Assembly (NCBI RefSeq): GCF_000026145.1
Contig: NC_009445.1
Span: 930,001-994,000, forward strand
DNA: 64,000 nucleotides
Origin: Bradyrhizobium sp. ORS 278
GTDB lineage: Bacteria > Pseudomonadota > Alphaproteobacteria > Rhizobiales > Xanthobacteraceae
Reading direction: 5' to 3'
The translations under genes were made by a program, and so were the position numbers. This document shows, piece by piece, positions 8,946-19,546 of this stretch (positions are counted from its first letter, which is position 1; each line of letters opens with the position of its first letter). Under the pieces are notes generated by a model that saw nothing but the letters and a program-made list of their open reading frames with translations, had not been told where the DNA came from and made no database searches.

Positions 8946-9545
8946 CTATTTCTGCGGCTCCGTGGTCGACCACAGCACGGTCGTCGCGTTCTTCTCATAG
9001 GCCATGCCCTTGGGGTAGCTGATCAGCTCCATCTGCAGGTCCCAGGGCGTCAGGAAGTACAGAATCGACTGGCCGCCGGCCGGTCCTTCGGTGATCGGGA
9101 TCGGACCCTGCATGGTGCGCACGCCCTTCGATTTCAGATAGGCGGCGGCCTGGTCGATGTCGTCGACATACAGCGCGATGTGGTGGCCGCCGAAATCACT
9201 GTTCTTCGGTTGCGTCTTGGCCTGGTCCGGCGCCTCGTACTGGAACAGCTCGATGTTCGAGCCGTAGCCGCAGCGGACCATGCTGATCTCGTGAATCACG
9301 GCGCGTGGATGCACGTTGACGACGTCCTGCATGAACGTGCCCTTGTCGTCTGAGAACGGCCCGAACGACATTGCCTGCTTGCAGCCGATGACATCGGTAA
9401 AGAAGGCGATCGCGGCCTTCACGTCGGGCACCGTGATGCCGGTGTGGTCGTGGCCGCGCAGGCCCGGGATGGAGTCGGCGGCGGCGAGGCTGGAGGAGAG
9501 GGCGAGGGCGGCGAGCGTGGTGCTGATGCGTGTGGCGATTTTCAT
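8946..9545 (-). CDS. exported VOC-superfamily (glyoxalase-like) protein
   Basis: 199-aa protein with a Sec signal peptide (MKIATRISTTLAALALSSSLAAA), then one complete vicinal-oxygen-chelate unit: GHDHTGITVPDVKAAIAFFTDVIG at the N-terminus and GHHIALYVDDIDQAAAYLKSKGV plus SILYFLTPWDLQMELISYP at the C-terminus. His and Glu residues at the expected metal positions are present. The family covers glyoxalases, dioxygenases and resistance proteins, so the reaction is unknown. The start at 9545 is the ATG giving the signal peptide; the longer frame to 9719 is Arg-rich and unlikely. Periplasmic location is unusual for the family. Confidence 0.8.
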   Translation of the reverse strand: MKIATRISTTLAALALSSSLAAADSIPGLRGHDHTGITVPDVKAAIAFFTDVIGCKQAMSFGPFSDDKGTFMQDVVNVHPRAVIHEISMVRCGYGSNIELFQYEAPDQAKTQPKNSDFGGHHIALYVDDIDQAAAYLKSKGVRTMQGPIPITEGPAGGQSILYFLTPWDLQMELISYPKGMAYEKNATTVLWSTTEPQK

Positions 9546-9906
9546 TGAAGGACTCCGACCAAGGATTGACATCGAACGATTGAGGTCTCGGGGTTCGAGA
9601 CGCGCCGCCAAGACGGCCCTCCTCACCATGAAGGTTGAGTTCCGAGTGCGGCGCGCACCGGCCATCGGCAGCGAACTCGCGAGGTGAGCTGAGAGCTGTT
9701 GCCACCCCGCGCATTTCACGTCGCTCGGCGACTTCCGCCCCTCACCCTGAGGAGCCCGCCGCAGGCGGGCGTCTCGAAGGGCGAGGCCGCTGTTCCGGCC
9801 TCATGGTGCACCTCCTCACCATGAGAGGTGAGATCGAACCCAGCAGCCAGCCTTTCGAAGGACGGAGCACGCGCTTGCGCTGCCATCGTGCTACTATTCT
9901 CGCGCG
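9546..9906. other. intergenic region holding a family-G repeat (about 9736-9845)
   Basis: Separates the VOC gene from the SDR, both on the minus strand. The right half contains cgcccctcaccctgaggagc, cgtctcgaaggg and cctcctcaccatgagaggtg, a pattern of semi-palindromic repeat common between genes of this group. The left half presumably contains the VOC promoter. No gene is supported. Confidence 0.5.
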
Positions 9907-10623
9907 TCACCCCGACGCCAATTGTTTCTCCACCGCCTTGTGATCCTGCGCCAGGCCCGCGGCGAGGCCCTTGGCCATGTCGCCGACATAGATGTCCTCC
10001 TCGCCCGCCTCGTAGCCGTCGAGGATCTCCTTGGCGGCGTCGGCCGGAGTCATCTTCGGGATGGGAAGTCCGGCCGTCATCCGGGTATCGACGGCGCCGG
10101 GCAGCGCGCCGGCGACGCGCACGCCCTTCGGCGTCAGCTCGCCGCGGAGGCCTTGCGTCAGGCTCAGCGCGGCGGCCTTGGAGGCGCAGTAGGAGCCCAT
10201 CAGCGGCAGGTTCACGCGCGCCAGGATGGTGAGAATGTTGAGCACCGCGCCGTGGTTCTTGATCAGCACTGGCGCGAAGGCGCGGGTCAGCCGCAGCGGC
10301 GCGAGATAGTTGATCGCGATCTCCTCGGTGGCGATGGCGAGATCGGGTGCCAGCAGGAAGGCGGTGTTGTGGTTGACGCCGGCATTGTTGATCAGCAGCG
10401 TCGCGTCGGACGCCTGCGCCGCGGCGGCCGCCGCGTCCGCGTCGCTGGTGACGTCGAGCTTCAGCGGCACGATCTTGTCGGTGCGCGCGAGGCCCGAGAC
10501 ATCGCGCGCAGCGGCGTAGATCTTGGCGGCGCCGCGCGCGAGCAGCTCGGCGACGAGGGCGGAGGCGATGGCACCGGTGGCGCCGGTGATGACGACGACG
10601 GAGTCCTTGATCGAGGTACTCAT
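9907..10623 (-). CDS. short-chain dehydrogenase/reductase coupled to the opp operon
   Basis: SDR-family NAD(P)-dependent oxidoreductase of 238 aa. The Gly-rich cofactor loop TGATGAIA is at residues 13-20, the NNAG motif at 79-82, and the catalytic pair Tyr145/Lys149 in SYCASK. The position where the catalytic Ser is expected reads LNILTILAR, so Thr may replace it. Start ATG at 10623 overlaps the stop of the upstream ATPase gene as ATGA, so it is the last cistron of the importer operon (SBP-B-C-D-F-SDR). It may modify the imported compound, but the substrate is unknown. Confidence 0.85.
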   Translation of the reverse strand: MSTSIKDSVVVITGATGAIASALVAELLARGAAKIYAAARDVSGLARTDKIVPLKLDVTSDADAAAAAAQASDATLLINNAGVNHNTAFLLAPDLAIATEEIAINYLAPLRLTRAFAPVLIKNHGAVLNILTILARVNLPLMGSYCASKAAALSLTQGLRGELTPKGVRVAGALPGAVDTRMTAGLPIPKMTPADAAKEILDGYEAGEEDIYVGDMAKGLAAGLAQDHKAVEKQLASG

Positions 10624-11480
10624 GCGGCTGATCCCTGCTGCTGAGGTTGCTGACGGGACGGGGTGTCGTCGAGCCAGCCCGGCTCGACATCGGGAAGCGG
10701 AATGGCGGCGAGAAGCTGGCGCGTATAGGCGGCTTGCGGATGCGAGAAGATGCGGCCGACCGGGCCGTGCTCGACCACCTCGCCGCCCTTCAGAATGGCG
10801 ACATCGTCGCACAGCACGCGGATCACCGAAAGGTCGTGGCTGATGAAGACGACGGTGAGGCCGAGCTTCGCCCTGAGTTCCTTCAGCAGCATCAGGATGT
10901 GCGCTTGGGTCGAGACGTCGAGGCCCGACACGATCTCGTCGGCGACGATGAAGTCGGGCTGCAGCGCGAGCGCACGCGCAATGCCGGCGCGCTGGCGCTG
11001 GCCGCCGGACAATTCATGCGGATAGCGATCGACGAACGATGTCGGCAGGCCGACGAGATCGAGCAGCGCTGCGGCCTTGTCGCGGCGGTCGCGCCGGCCG
11101 TTGATGCGACCATAGATCTCGAGCTGGCGCGTCAAGGTCACCGCGAGCGGCAGCCGCGGATTGAGCGAGGATTGCGGATCCTGGAAGATCATCTGAATAC
11201 GCGCGCGCAACGGCCGCAGCGCGGCTTCCGAGATATGGCTGATCTCGACACCGTCGAACTGGATGCCGCCCGCGGTGGGCTCCAGCAATCGCACCAGCAG
11301 CCGGCCGAGCGTCGTCTTGCCAGAGCCGGACTCGCCGACGAGGCCGAGCACCGCGCCGCGCGGCACGGCGAGATCAACGGACTTGATGACGTCGCGCATC
11401 TCGGGCTTGCCGAACAGCGCGCGCGACCGCGCCGGATAGGCGAAGCCGAGCTGGCCGGTGCGCAGCAGGATCTCGCTCAT
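10620..11480 (-). CDS. Opp/Dpp-type ABC importer ATPase (OppF-like)
   Basis: Second ATPase of an oligopeptide/dipeptide-type importer, 286 aa. Walker A GESGSGKT is at 49-56, the Q-loop in IFQDPQSSLNPR near 98-109, signature LSGGQ at 157-161, and Walker B FIVADE at 177-182. Start 11480 overlaps the preceding OppD-like stop by four bases. The C-terminus is shorter than classical OppF and lacks the Cys-containing oligopeptide tail found in many homologues. Confidence 0.92.
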   Translation of the reverse strand: MSEILLRTGQLGFAYPARSRALFGKPEMRDVIKSVDLAVPRGAVLGLVGESGSGKTTLGRLLVRLLEPTAGGIQFDGVEISHISEAALRPLRARIQMIFQDPQSSLNPRLPLAVTLTRQLEIYGRINGRRDRRDKAAALLDLVGLPTSFVDRYPHELSGGQRQRAGIARALALQPDFIVADEIVSGLDVSTQAHILMLLKELRAKLGLTVVFISHDLSVIRVLCDDVAILKGGEVVEHGPVGRIFSHPQAAYTRQLLAAIPLPDVEPGWLDDTPSRQQPQQQGSAA

Positions 11481-12352
11481 GTCGGCCTCGCTGCGGCGAG
11501 CTGATCGAGCCGGTGTGCCTCGGCCCACAGGCTCTCGATCAGCGCCGGCGGCACCGGTTTGAGCGCGTCCGCAGGCCGATCGGCGCGCGGCGTGGCCGCG
11601 AGCAGCGCGCGCGTGTAGGCGTGATGCGGTTTCACCAGCACGTCGGCGGTGAGGCCGTCCTCAAGCACGCGGCCGGCATGCAGCACGGTCATGCTGCGGC
11701 AGATCTTGGCGACGACGCCGAGATCGTGGGTGACGAACAGGATCGCTGCGCCATGGCGCCGGCGCATCCGCTCGACCAGTTGCAGCACCTGGCGCTGCAC
11801 GGTGACGTCGAGCGCGGTGGTCGGCTCGTCGGCGATGACCAGTGAGGGGTCGCAGGCGAAGGCCATCGCGATCAGCACGCGCTGGCGCATGCCGCCGGAG
11901 AGTTCGTGCGGATAGCAGTCAAGCACGCGCTCGGGATCGCGGATCGCGACTTCGGTGAGCAGTTCGACGGCGCGGCCGCGCGCGGCGCGCTTCGACAGCT
12001 TCAGGTGCAGCTGCAGCACCGCCACCATCTGCGTGCTGATGCGTCGGACGGGGTTCAGCGAGGTCATCGGGTCCTGCGGGATCAACGCGATGCGGCGTCC
12101 AAGCAGCTCGCGGCGCTGTTTGCCGGGCATCGCCAGGAGATCGCGGCCCTCGAAGCTGACGCGGCCCGCGGTGATCTTCGCTCTCGACGGCAACAGCCCG
12201 AAGATGGTGCGGCCGACCATCGACTTGCCGGCGCCGGATTCGCCGACGAGGCCGCGCACCTCGCCGGCCTCGACGCGCAGGGAGACGCCGCGCAGCACAT
12301 TGGCGGCGCCGATCGCGACGTGAAGGTTGTCGATCTCGAGGATGGCGCTCAT
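11477..12352 (-). CDS. Opp/Dpp-type ABC importer ATPase (OppD-like)
   Basis: First ATPase of the importer, 291 aa. Walker A GESGAGKS is at residues 37-44. ALIPQDPMTSLNPVRRI forms the Q-loop, and HELSGGMRQRVLIAMA and [17 protein letters not shown] are the signature and Walker B with D-loop. The start ATG overlaps the OppC-like stop (ATGA). It heterodimerises with the downstream OppF-like subunit, by family knowledge. Confidence 0.92.
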   Translation of the reverse strand: MSAILEIDNLHVAIGAANVLRGVSLRVEAGEVRGLVGESGAGKSMVGRTIFGLLPSRAKITAGRVSFEGRDLLAMPGKQRRELLGRRIALIPQDPMTSLNPVRRISTQMVAVLQLHLKLSKRAARGRAVELLTEVAIRDPERVLDCYPHELSGGMRQRVLIAMAFACDPSLVIADEPTTALDVTVQRQVLQLVERMRRRHGAAILFVTHDLGVVAKICRSMTVLHAGRVLEDGLTADVLVKPHHAYTRALLAATPRADRPADALKPVPPALIESLWAEAHRLDQLAAARPT

Positions 12353-13248
12353 CGGCGTTGCACCGGGTCGAGCGCGGCGCGCAGGCCGTCGCCGAACAGG
12401 TTGAAGCCGATGACACTGACGATGACGGCCGCGATCGGCAGCGCCATGATCCAGGGCGCCTGATAGACGATCTGGCGGCCCTCGGTGATCATGCCGCCCC
12501 AGCTCGCGGTGTCGCCGGTGACGGAGATGCCGACGAAGGACAGGATGACCTCGACCAGGATCGCGATGCCCATCTCGACGGCGAGGAGCGTGACGATCAG
12601 CGGGATGAGATTGGGCAGGATCTCCAGCCGCAGCGCCTGCGCGCGGGTGAGACCAAGCACGCGCGCCGCAGCCGCGTAGTCGCGCGCGAGCTGGGCCTGG
12701 GTTTCGGCCCGGACGATGCGGGCAAAGCGGGTCCAGTCGACCACGACGATCGCGGCGATGACGGAGGTGAGGCCGGCGCCGATCACGGCGGCGAGCACGA
12801 TCGACAGCAGCACCGGCGGGAACGCCATCCAGACGTCGATCATCCGCGACACCAGTTGATCGGGCAAGCCGCCGAAGGCGCCGGCGATCAGGCCGAGCAC
12901 GACGCCGATGAGCGCTGCAAGCAGCGAGGCGATGAGTGCCACCGAGACCGCGGTGCGCGCCGAGTATATCAGCCGCGACAGCACGCAGCGGCCGAGGCTG
13001 TCGGTGCCCAGAGGAAATGCGCTCTCGCCGCCGCGGATGAAGGCCGGCGGCAGCTGGGCCGACATCAGATCCTGCTCAGTGGGATCGTGCGGGGCGATGA
13101 CGGGAGCGGACAGCGCGATCAGCAGCAGCAGCGCGACGATCAGACCACCGATCCACAGCCGCGCGCCGCCGCGCGCGAGCGCGCTGCGCCATCGTGATGG
13201 CGATGCGATGATCGGACCGGAGAGAACAAGATCAGCCATTGCGGTCAT
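12349..13248 (-). CDS. Opp/Dpp-type ABC importer permease (OppC-like)
   Basis: Inner-membrane permease of 299 aa. A first membrane segment is near residues 32-52. The DppC-type periplasmic segment FPLGTDSLGRCVLSRLIYSART follows, then four to five further spans. The EAA loop around YAAAARVLGLTRAQALRLEILPNLIPL docks the ATPases. The start at 13248 overlaps the OppB-like stop by ATGA, which favours it over the in-frame ATG at 13239. Confidence 0.92.
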   Translation of the reverse strand: MTAMADLVLSGPIIASPSRWRSALARGGARLWIGGLIVALLLLIALSAPVIAPHDPTEQDLMSAQLPPAFIRGGESAFPLGTDSLGRCVLSRLIYSARTAVSVALIASLLAALIGVVLGLIAGAFGGLPDQLVSRMIDVWMAFPPVLLSIVLAAVIGAGLTSVIAAIVVVDWTRFARIVRAETQAQLARDYAAAARVLGLTRAQALRLEILPNLIPLIVTLLAVEMGIAILVEVILSFVGISVTGDTASWGGMITEGRQIVYQAPWIMALPIAAVIVSVIGFNLFGDGLRAALDPVQRR

Positions 13249-14252
13249 CCATGGCGCAGTCGCGGATCGAGCAGCGCCACCAGCAGGTCGACGGCGAGGT
13301 TGAGGGCGATGAAGAGCACGGCAAAGGTCAGGATCAGCCCCTGGATCAGCGGGAAGTCGCGGTTGATGACGGCATCGATCGCCATGTTGCCGATGCCCTC
13401 ATAGGAGAAGATGCGCTCGACCAGCACGGTGCCGCCAAGCAGCAGGGTCACCTGCACGCCCGACAGCGCCACGGTCGGGATCAGCGCGTTGGGAAACACC
13501 TCGCGCTGCAGGATGGTGGTGCGGGAGAAGCCGCGGGTGTGGGCGATCTGCGCGTAGTCCTGATCCTCCGCCTCGGCGAGCTGCGCCTTCAGAAGACGCG
13601 CGACCAGCGCGGCGAACGGCAGCGCCAGCGCCAGCGACGGCAGCAGCATATGGCGCAGCAGGTCCGTAGCGACGTCGAGGCGGAGCGTCAGCAGGCTTTC
13701 GATCAGATAGAAGTGGGTGCGGAAGGCGATTGCGAGCTGCGGATCGAGCCGGCCGGAGATCGGCAGCAGCGGCAGCAGCACGCCGAAGCCGAGCAGCAGG
13801 ATCAGCGCCCACAGGAAATCCGGAATCGCGAGGAAGACGCCGTTGGTGGTGTCGAGCAGCCATTCGGCGCGGCTGCCGCGCAGCAGGCTGCCCACCAGCG
13901 CGACGGCTGTCCCCATCAGCAGAGCCATGATGACGGAGAGCGCGGCGAGCTCGAGCGTTGCGGGCAGCCGCGCGCCGACCAGCTCGAACACCTGCTGGCG
14001 CAGGCTGATCGAGCGGCCGAAATCGCCTGATGCGACCTGGCCGAGCCAGGTGACGAACTGCGACAGCAGCGGCTGGTCGAGGCCGTAGAGCGCACGCAGC
14101 CGGGCGATATCGGCGGGCGAGGCGCCCGGCGGGATCATCATCGCGATGGGATCGCCGGGCACGACGCGCAACAGCACGAACACGATGGCGCCGACGCCGA
14201 GCAGGGTCGGCGGGATCAGAGCGAGGCGCTTGAGTAGGGCGCTCCAGCGCAT
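13245..14252 (-). CDS. Opp/Dpp-type ABC importer permease (OppB-like)
   Basis: First permease of the importer, 335 aa, with the usual six-span layout. It opens with MRWSALLKRLALIPPTLLGVGAIVFVLLRVVPGDP, the family hallmark ending in PGDP. The EAA loop is QDYAQIAHTRGFSRTTILQREVFPNALIP. I start at 14252; the frame stays open further upstream but there reads through the substrate-binding protein gene in another frame. Fourteen bases separate it from the SBP gene. Confidence 0.92.
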   Translation of the reverse strand: MRWSALLKRLALIPPTLLGVGAIVFVLLRVVPGDPIAMMIPPGASPADIARLRALYGLDQPLLSQFVTWLGQVASGDFGRSISLRQQVFELVGARLPATLELAALSVIMALLMGTAVALVGSLLRGSRAEWLLDTTNGVFLAIPDFLWALILLLGFGVLLPLLPISGRLDPQLAIAFRTHFYLIESLLTLRLDVATDLLRHMLLPSLALALPFAALVARLLKAQLAEAEDQDYAQIAHTRGFSRTTILQREVFPNALIPTVALSGVQVTLLLGGTVLVERIFSYEGIGNMAIDAVINRDFPLIQGLILTFAVLFIALNLAVDLLVALLDPRLRHG

Positions 14253-14266
14253 CGCTCTGCTCCGTC

Positions 14267-15808
14267 TCAGCCCTGAGTCACGAGCTGCGGCAGGATCATG
14301 CCGTTGGCCTGCGGCACCACCTTCAGCCCCTTCTTGTGTACGATCGGCTGGACGTATTGCAGCAGCGGAATCACCTCGCCTTCCTCGGCGATGTACTTGT
14401 CGACCGCCTTCCAGCCGGCGATCCGCTTGGCCTCGTCCTTCTCGCCCCACAAGGGCCCGATGCGCTCGATCAGGTCCTTGCCCTTCCAGGCCGAATGCGG
14501 CGACGGGCCGAACATCGCAAAGCCCGTCGAGGTCGTGGGATCGCCGATCGCATTGCCCCAATTGTAGAACGCGGCCGGCGCCAGCGCGTGACGCGCGCGC
14601 AGCTCGAAATGCTGGGCGATCTCGTAGACCTCGATATTGGCCTCGATGCCGACCTTGCGCCACATGCCGGCGATGGCCTGCACCATCTCGTAGTCCTTCG
14701 GCTTGAAGCCGCGCGTGGTCTGGATCGTGAACTTGACCGGCTTGGACGTCGAGTAGCCGCTCTTGGCGAGCAGGCTCTTGGCGAGCTCCGGATCATAGGC
14801 GACCTTGATCGATGGATCGAAGGCGGCGTAGCCCGGCGCTTCCAACGTATCGATCGGCACGCCATAGCCGCGCAGCAGCTTCTCGACGATCGCCTTCTTG
14901 TCGATGGCGTGATTGGCGGCGAGGCGCACATTGCGGTCGAGCATCGGATCGATGTCGGTCAGGAAGATCATGCCGATGTCGGAGATCGGCTGCGTCAAGC
15001 CTGCGAGGTTCGGCTTGGCCTTCAGACGATCGAATTCCTCATAGGGAATCTCGAAGGTGATGTCGGAGCCGCCGGATTCGATCTCGGCGACGCGGCTGGT
15101 CGGATCGGTGACAAACTTGAAGACCACGGTTTCGAACGCCGGCTTCGGCCCCCAATAGCCGGCATGCGCCTTCAGCCGCAGGAACGCGTTGCGCTCGAAC
15201 GCATCGACCTTGTACGGGCCCGAGCCGATCGGCGCCTTCTCGAACCCCTCGGGGCCGACCTTTTCGTAGTAGGCTTTCGGCAGCACGTAGCCGGTGAGGA
15301 ACGCCATCCATTTGAACAGCACCGGCTCGAACTCGACGACATCGGCCGTGATGGTCTGGCCATCGATCTTGAAATTGTTGATCTTGGACCACACGAACTG
15401 GATCGGGTTGCCACCCTTCGGATCGGCGGCACGGGTCAGCGACCACACCACGTCCTCCGGCGTCACCTTGGAGCCGTCATGCCAGGTCGCGTCGGAGCGC
15501 AGCTCCATCGTGACCTTGGTGCGGTCCTCGTTCCAGCCCCACTTCGTCAGCAGCCCCGGCGTGAACGAGAGATCGGCGGCCTGGCCGATATAGGGATCGA
15601 AGATCGCCTGGTAGATCGACTGGATCGTGGGATTGACGGCGGAGACGCCGACGGTCGGGTCGAACGACGGCAAATTGACGTTGTAGGCGATGGTCAGGGT
15701 GCCGGAGGCGGCGCTGGCGGGACGCAGCGGCAGGCCGGTGGCGAGCGGCAGAGCAGCCGCGCCGGCGAGCTGCAACATCGTACGGCGAGAGATCTGATGG
15801 TCACGCAT
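14267..15808 (-). CDS. ABC importer substrate-binding protein, Tat-exported (family 5)
   Basis: Solute-binding protein family 5 (OppA/DppA type), 513 aa, first gene of the importer operon. The N-terminus ISRRTMLQLAGAAALPLATG carries a twin-arginine motif, so it is likely Tat-exported to the periplasm. Family-typical blocks include WHDGSKVTPEDVVWSLTRAADP, IGSGPYKV and NVRLAANHAIDKKAIVEKLLRG. The ligand cannot be read from the sequence; peptides, opines or other small compounds are possible. Start chosen at 15808 for the Tat signal. Confidence 0.9.
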   Translation of the reverse strand: MRDHQISRRTMLQLAGAAALPLATGLPLRPASAASGTLTIAYNVNLPSFDPTVGVSAVNPTIQSIYQAIFDPYIGQAADLSFTPGLLTKWGWNEDRTKVTMELRSDATWHDGSKVTPEDVVWSLTRAADPKGGNPIQFVWSKINNFKIDGQTITADVVEFEPVLFKWMAFLTGYVLPKAYYEKVGPEGFEKAPIGSGPYKVDAFERNAFLRLKAHAGYWGPKPAFETVVFKFVTDPTSRVAEIESGGSDITFEIPYEEFDRLKAKPNLAGLTQPISDIGMIFLTDIDPMLDRNVRLAANHAIDKKAIVEKLLRGYGVPIDTLEAPGYAAFDPSIKVAYDPELAKSLLAKSGYSTSKPVKFTIQTTRGFKPKDYEMVQAIAGMWRKVGIEANIEVYEIAQHFELRARHALAPAAFYNWGNAIGDPTTSTGFAMFGPSPHSAWKGKDLIERIGPLWGEKDEAKRIAGWKAVDKYIAEEGEVIPLLQYVQPIVHKKGLKVVPQANGMILPQLVTQG

Positions 15809-15897
15809 GGTGATGCAACTCCAAATGAGCGAACGATGAGTGAGCAAATGACAGATTGGGGAATGGCGCCCCTGCCGGCCCCATCCCCGCCTGATGA

Positions 15898-17142
15898 TCA
15901 GTGCGGCGCGCTCTCGGCCCAGCGCTTCATCAGCGTGTTCGAGGGCAGGCTTTCATCGACCAGCTTCTTGGCGGTCTCGACACCTGCGACCGGCAGCTTG
16001 GACGGATCGAGCAGGCCGATCTGCACCAGCACCGAGGCCTGATCCCAGTAGATGTGCTCGTTGTAGAGCTTGTCGCCGCGGAAGCGCACGATCGCGACCA
16101 GCGGGATCTCGACATATTTGCCGGTCGGCGGGATGCCCGGCAGCATCCAGTCGATCTCGATGTCGTGGGTGAAGCAGAACAGCATTTCGTCGACGACGCG
16201 GTCGGCGCCGATGGTGCGCGAGATCGGCACCAGCTTGGTATCCGCGGGCGTCTTCGGGATGAAGTGGTTGGCGTAGAACCGCAGCAGGTCCTTGTAGCCG
16301 ACGCCGCCGGTCATGGTCGGGATGTGGTTGACATAGGGCTCGGCGACCATCGTGCCCATCGTCGCCTCGGCCGAGCGGGTGGCGAATTCGAGCTCGGTGT
16401 GCTTGTCCCACAACGACGACAGATCGTAATGCGGGCCCAGAACCTTCCGGAACAGGGCGATCGAGCGCGAATGCGCCATCAGGGTCGCGGGCTTGTCGAA
16501 GCTGGCGCGCTCGGGCGCGGCGAAGGCGTGATCACAGCCGGGGTAGAGATAGAACTCGGCGTCGTCGCGGCCGGCAAAGCCGGCCTTGATCGCCTCGCGC
16601 GCCTCGGCAGGCGCGAACTTGTCGAGCTCGGCGAAGTGGAAGACGATCGGGCCCTTGATGTTCTTGGCTTCCGCGATATCGGCCTCGATGCCGACGCCAT
16701 AATAGGACACGGCGCAATCGACATCGGTGCGGGCGGCGGTGAGGTAGGCGAGCTTGCCGCCGAGGCAGAAGCCGAGCGCACCGACCTTGCCCTTGCATTC
16801 GGGACGGGCGCGCAGCACCTTCAGCGCGTCGGCCGTGTCCTTGATCGCGAGATTCACGTCGAAGCGCTGGTAGTAGCCGAAGGCCTTGCCGAAGTCGGCC
16901 TCGCCATAGCCGAGCTCGATACCCGGCTCGAAGCGCCAGAACAGGTCCGGCGCGAGCACGACATAGCCTTCCTCGGCGTAGTAGTCGGCAACGTCCCGCA
17001 TCGATGCGTTGACGCCGAAGATTTCCTGCAGGAGCACGATGCCGGGACCGGAGCCCGACGCGGGCACCGCGAGGTAGCCCTTGAACGTGCCGCCATCGGC
17101 GGCGGCGATGTCGATCCACTGTCCAGCGCTTTTGCCAGCCAT
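15898..17142 (-). CDS. dienelactone hydrolase fused to a SnoaL/NTF2-like domain
   Basis: 414-aa two-domain protein. Residues about 1-230 are a dienelactone hydrolase domain: VLLQEIFGVN, then the nucleophile elbow GALGFCLGGKLAYL with Cys as in carboxymethylenebutenolidases, and PGCDHAFAAP with the catalytic His. Residues about 245-400 (LSSLWDKHTELEFATRSAEATMGTMV to IYWDQASVLVQIGLLD) look like a SnoaL/NTF2-like cone domain. Start 17142 is preferred over 17148 because GGGGAG is seven bases away. It is divergent from a winged-helix regulator. Confidence 0.85.
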   Translation of the reverse strand: MAGKSAGQWIDIAAADGGTFKGYLAVPASGSGPGIVLLQEIFGVNASMRDVADYYAEEGYVVLAPDLFWRFEPGIELGYGEADFGKAFGYYQRFDVNLAIKDTADALKVLRARPECKGKVGALGFCLGGKLAYLTAARTDVDCAVSYYGVGIEADIAEAKNIKGPIVFHFAELDKFAPAEAREAIKAGFAGRDDAEFYLYPGCDHAFAAPERASFDKPATLMAHSRSIALFRKVLGPHYDLSSLWDKHTELEFATRSAEATMGTMVAEPYVNHIPTMTGGVGYKDLLRFYANHFIPKTPADTKLVPISRTIGADRVVDEMLFCFTHDIEIDWMLPGIPPTGKYVEIPLVAIVRFRGDKLYNEHIYWDQASVLVQIGLLDPSKLPVAGVETAKKLVDESLPSNTLMKRWAESAPH

Positions 17143-17297
17143 CGTCATGCTCCCCGGTCCTGCCAGCGTCCACAGTGACGCCGGGCCTCATGTGTTTTCT
17201 TCATTGAATTTTTAATGTAAAAATGTCGGATGTAAACAGTAGAGATTGAGCATGCGCTGCACAAGCGTTGTGCGGAGCGGCATCGGGAGACGGGATT

Positions 17298-17942
17298 TTG
17301 AAAAGGGCGACGAACGCCGCAGCCAAGCGCAAGACCGTGACGGTCAAGGCAAATTCGACGGGCAGCAAGGCTCGCTCACGGGCCGACAAAGCTGCTGAGA
17401 GGAGCGACAACCAGGACAGCAAGGGCGATAGCAGAGGCTCCTGGCACCTGGCCCGCAGCGACGCCGAGCGGCGGCTGTCCGAGTTCGAGTTCGCGCTGGA
17501 GCGGCTGGCGCAGTCCTATTATCGCTGGAAGGCGTCCTGCCTCGCCGCCGTCTGCGAGGTGCCGCTGACCGGCGACGACGTCGCCGTGCTCAACGTCGTG
17601 CGCATGGGCGACGAGCCGAAGCGGCTCGCCGAGGTCGGCCAATTGCTCAACCGCGTCGACGTGCCCAACCTGCAATATGCGACGCGCAAGCTGGTGCGCG
17701 CCGGACTGATCGAGACCGAGGGGCGCTCATCGCGCAAGGAGACGCGCTATCGCGCCACGGCGCGCGGCCGTGCCGTCACCGAGGACTATGCGGCGCTGCG
17801 CGCGGCGACGCTGCCGCCGATGTTCGATGCCGTGCCCGGCTGGATCGACAGTTGCGCGGCGACGACCGCGCAGCTCGACCAGATGGCGGGGCTCTATGGC
17901 CAGGCGACGCGGGTGGCGATCACCAAGCGTCATCAGTCGTGA
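17298..17942 (+). CDS. MarR-like winged-helix transcriptional regulator, probable TTG start
   Basis: About 214 aa. The N-terminal 45 residues are a Lys/Arg/Ser-rich, probably disordered tail. The core (AVLNVVRMGDEPKRLAEVGQLLNRVDVPNLQYATRKLVRAGLIETEG then KETRYRATARGRAVTEDYAALR) has the layout of a MarR-type winged helix with recognition helix and beta-wing. A TTG at 17298 has a GGGAGACGGGA ribosome-binding region just upstream; an in-frame ATG at 17268 lacks one. Its divergent position suggests it controls the dienelactone hydrolase fusion, which is inference. Confidence 0.75.
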   Translation: MKRATNAAAKRKTVTVKANSTGSKARSRADKAAERSDNQDSKGDSRGSWHLARSDAERRLSEFEFALERLAQSYYRWKASCLAAVCEVPLTGDDVAVLNVVRMGDEPKRLAEVGQLLNRVDVPNLQYATRKLVRAGLIETEGRSSRKETRYRATARGRAVTEDYAALRAATLPPMFDAVPGWIDSCAATTAQLDQMAGLYGQATRVAITKRHQS

Positions 17943-17948
17943 GATCGT

Positions 17949-19385
<1,437 letters not shown>

Positions 19386-19546
19386 TCATCGACCGGCGGT
19401 AAGCCGTGCCGCATGAGCACGCCGTATTGGCGGCATGCAGCCTGCTTGATTGACTCGCTGCCTTCGCAAACTAAGGTTCGCGCTAGAACAAGACAGCGCA
19501 GGATCGTCGTATCGATCGGCGGTCAGCGCGAAGGATCGGACGGCAA

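Noticed and set aside
14336..16042. 568-residue plus-strand frame opposite the substrate-binding protein
   Set aside because: Antisense to a clear family-5 SBP; composition typical of antisense frames in GC-rich DNA.
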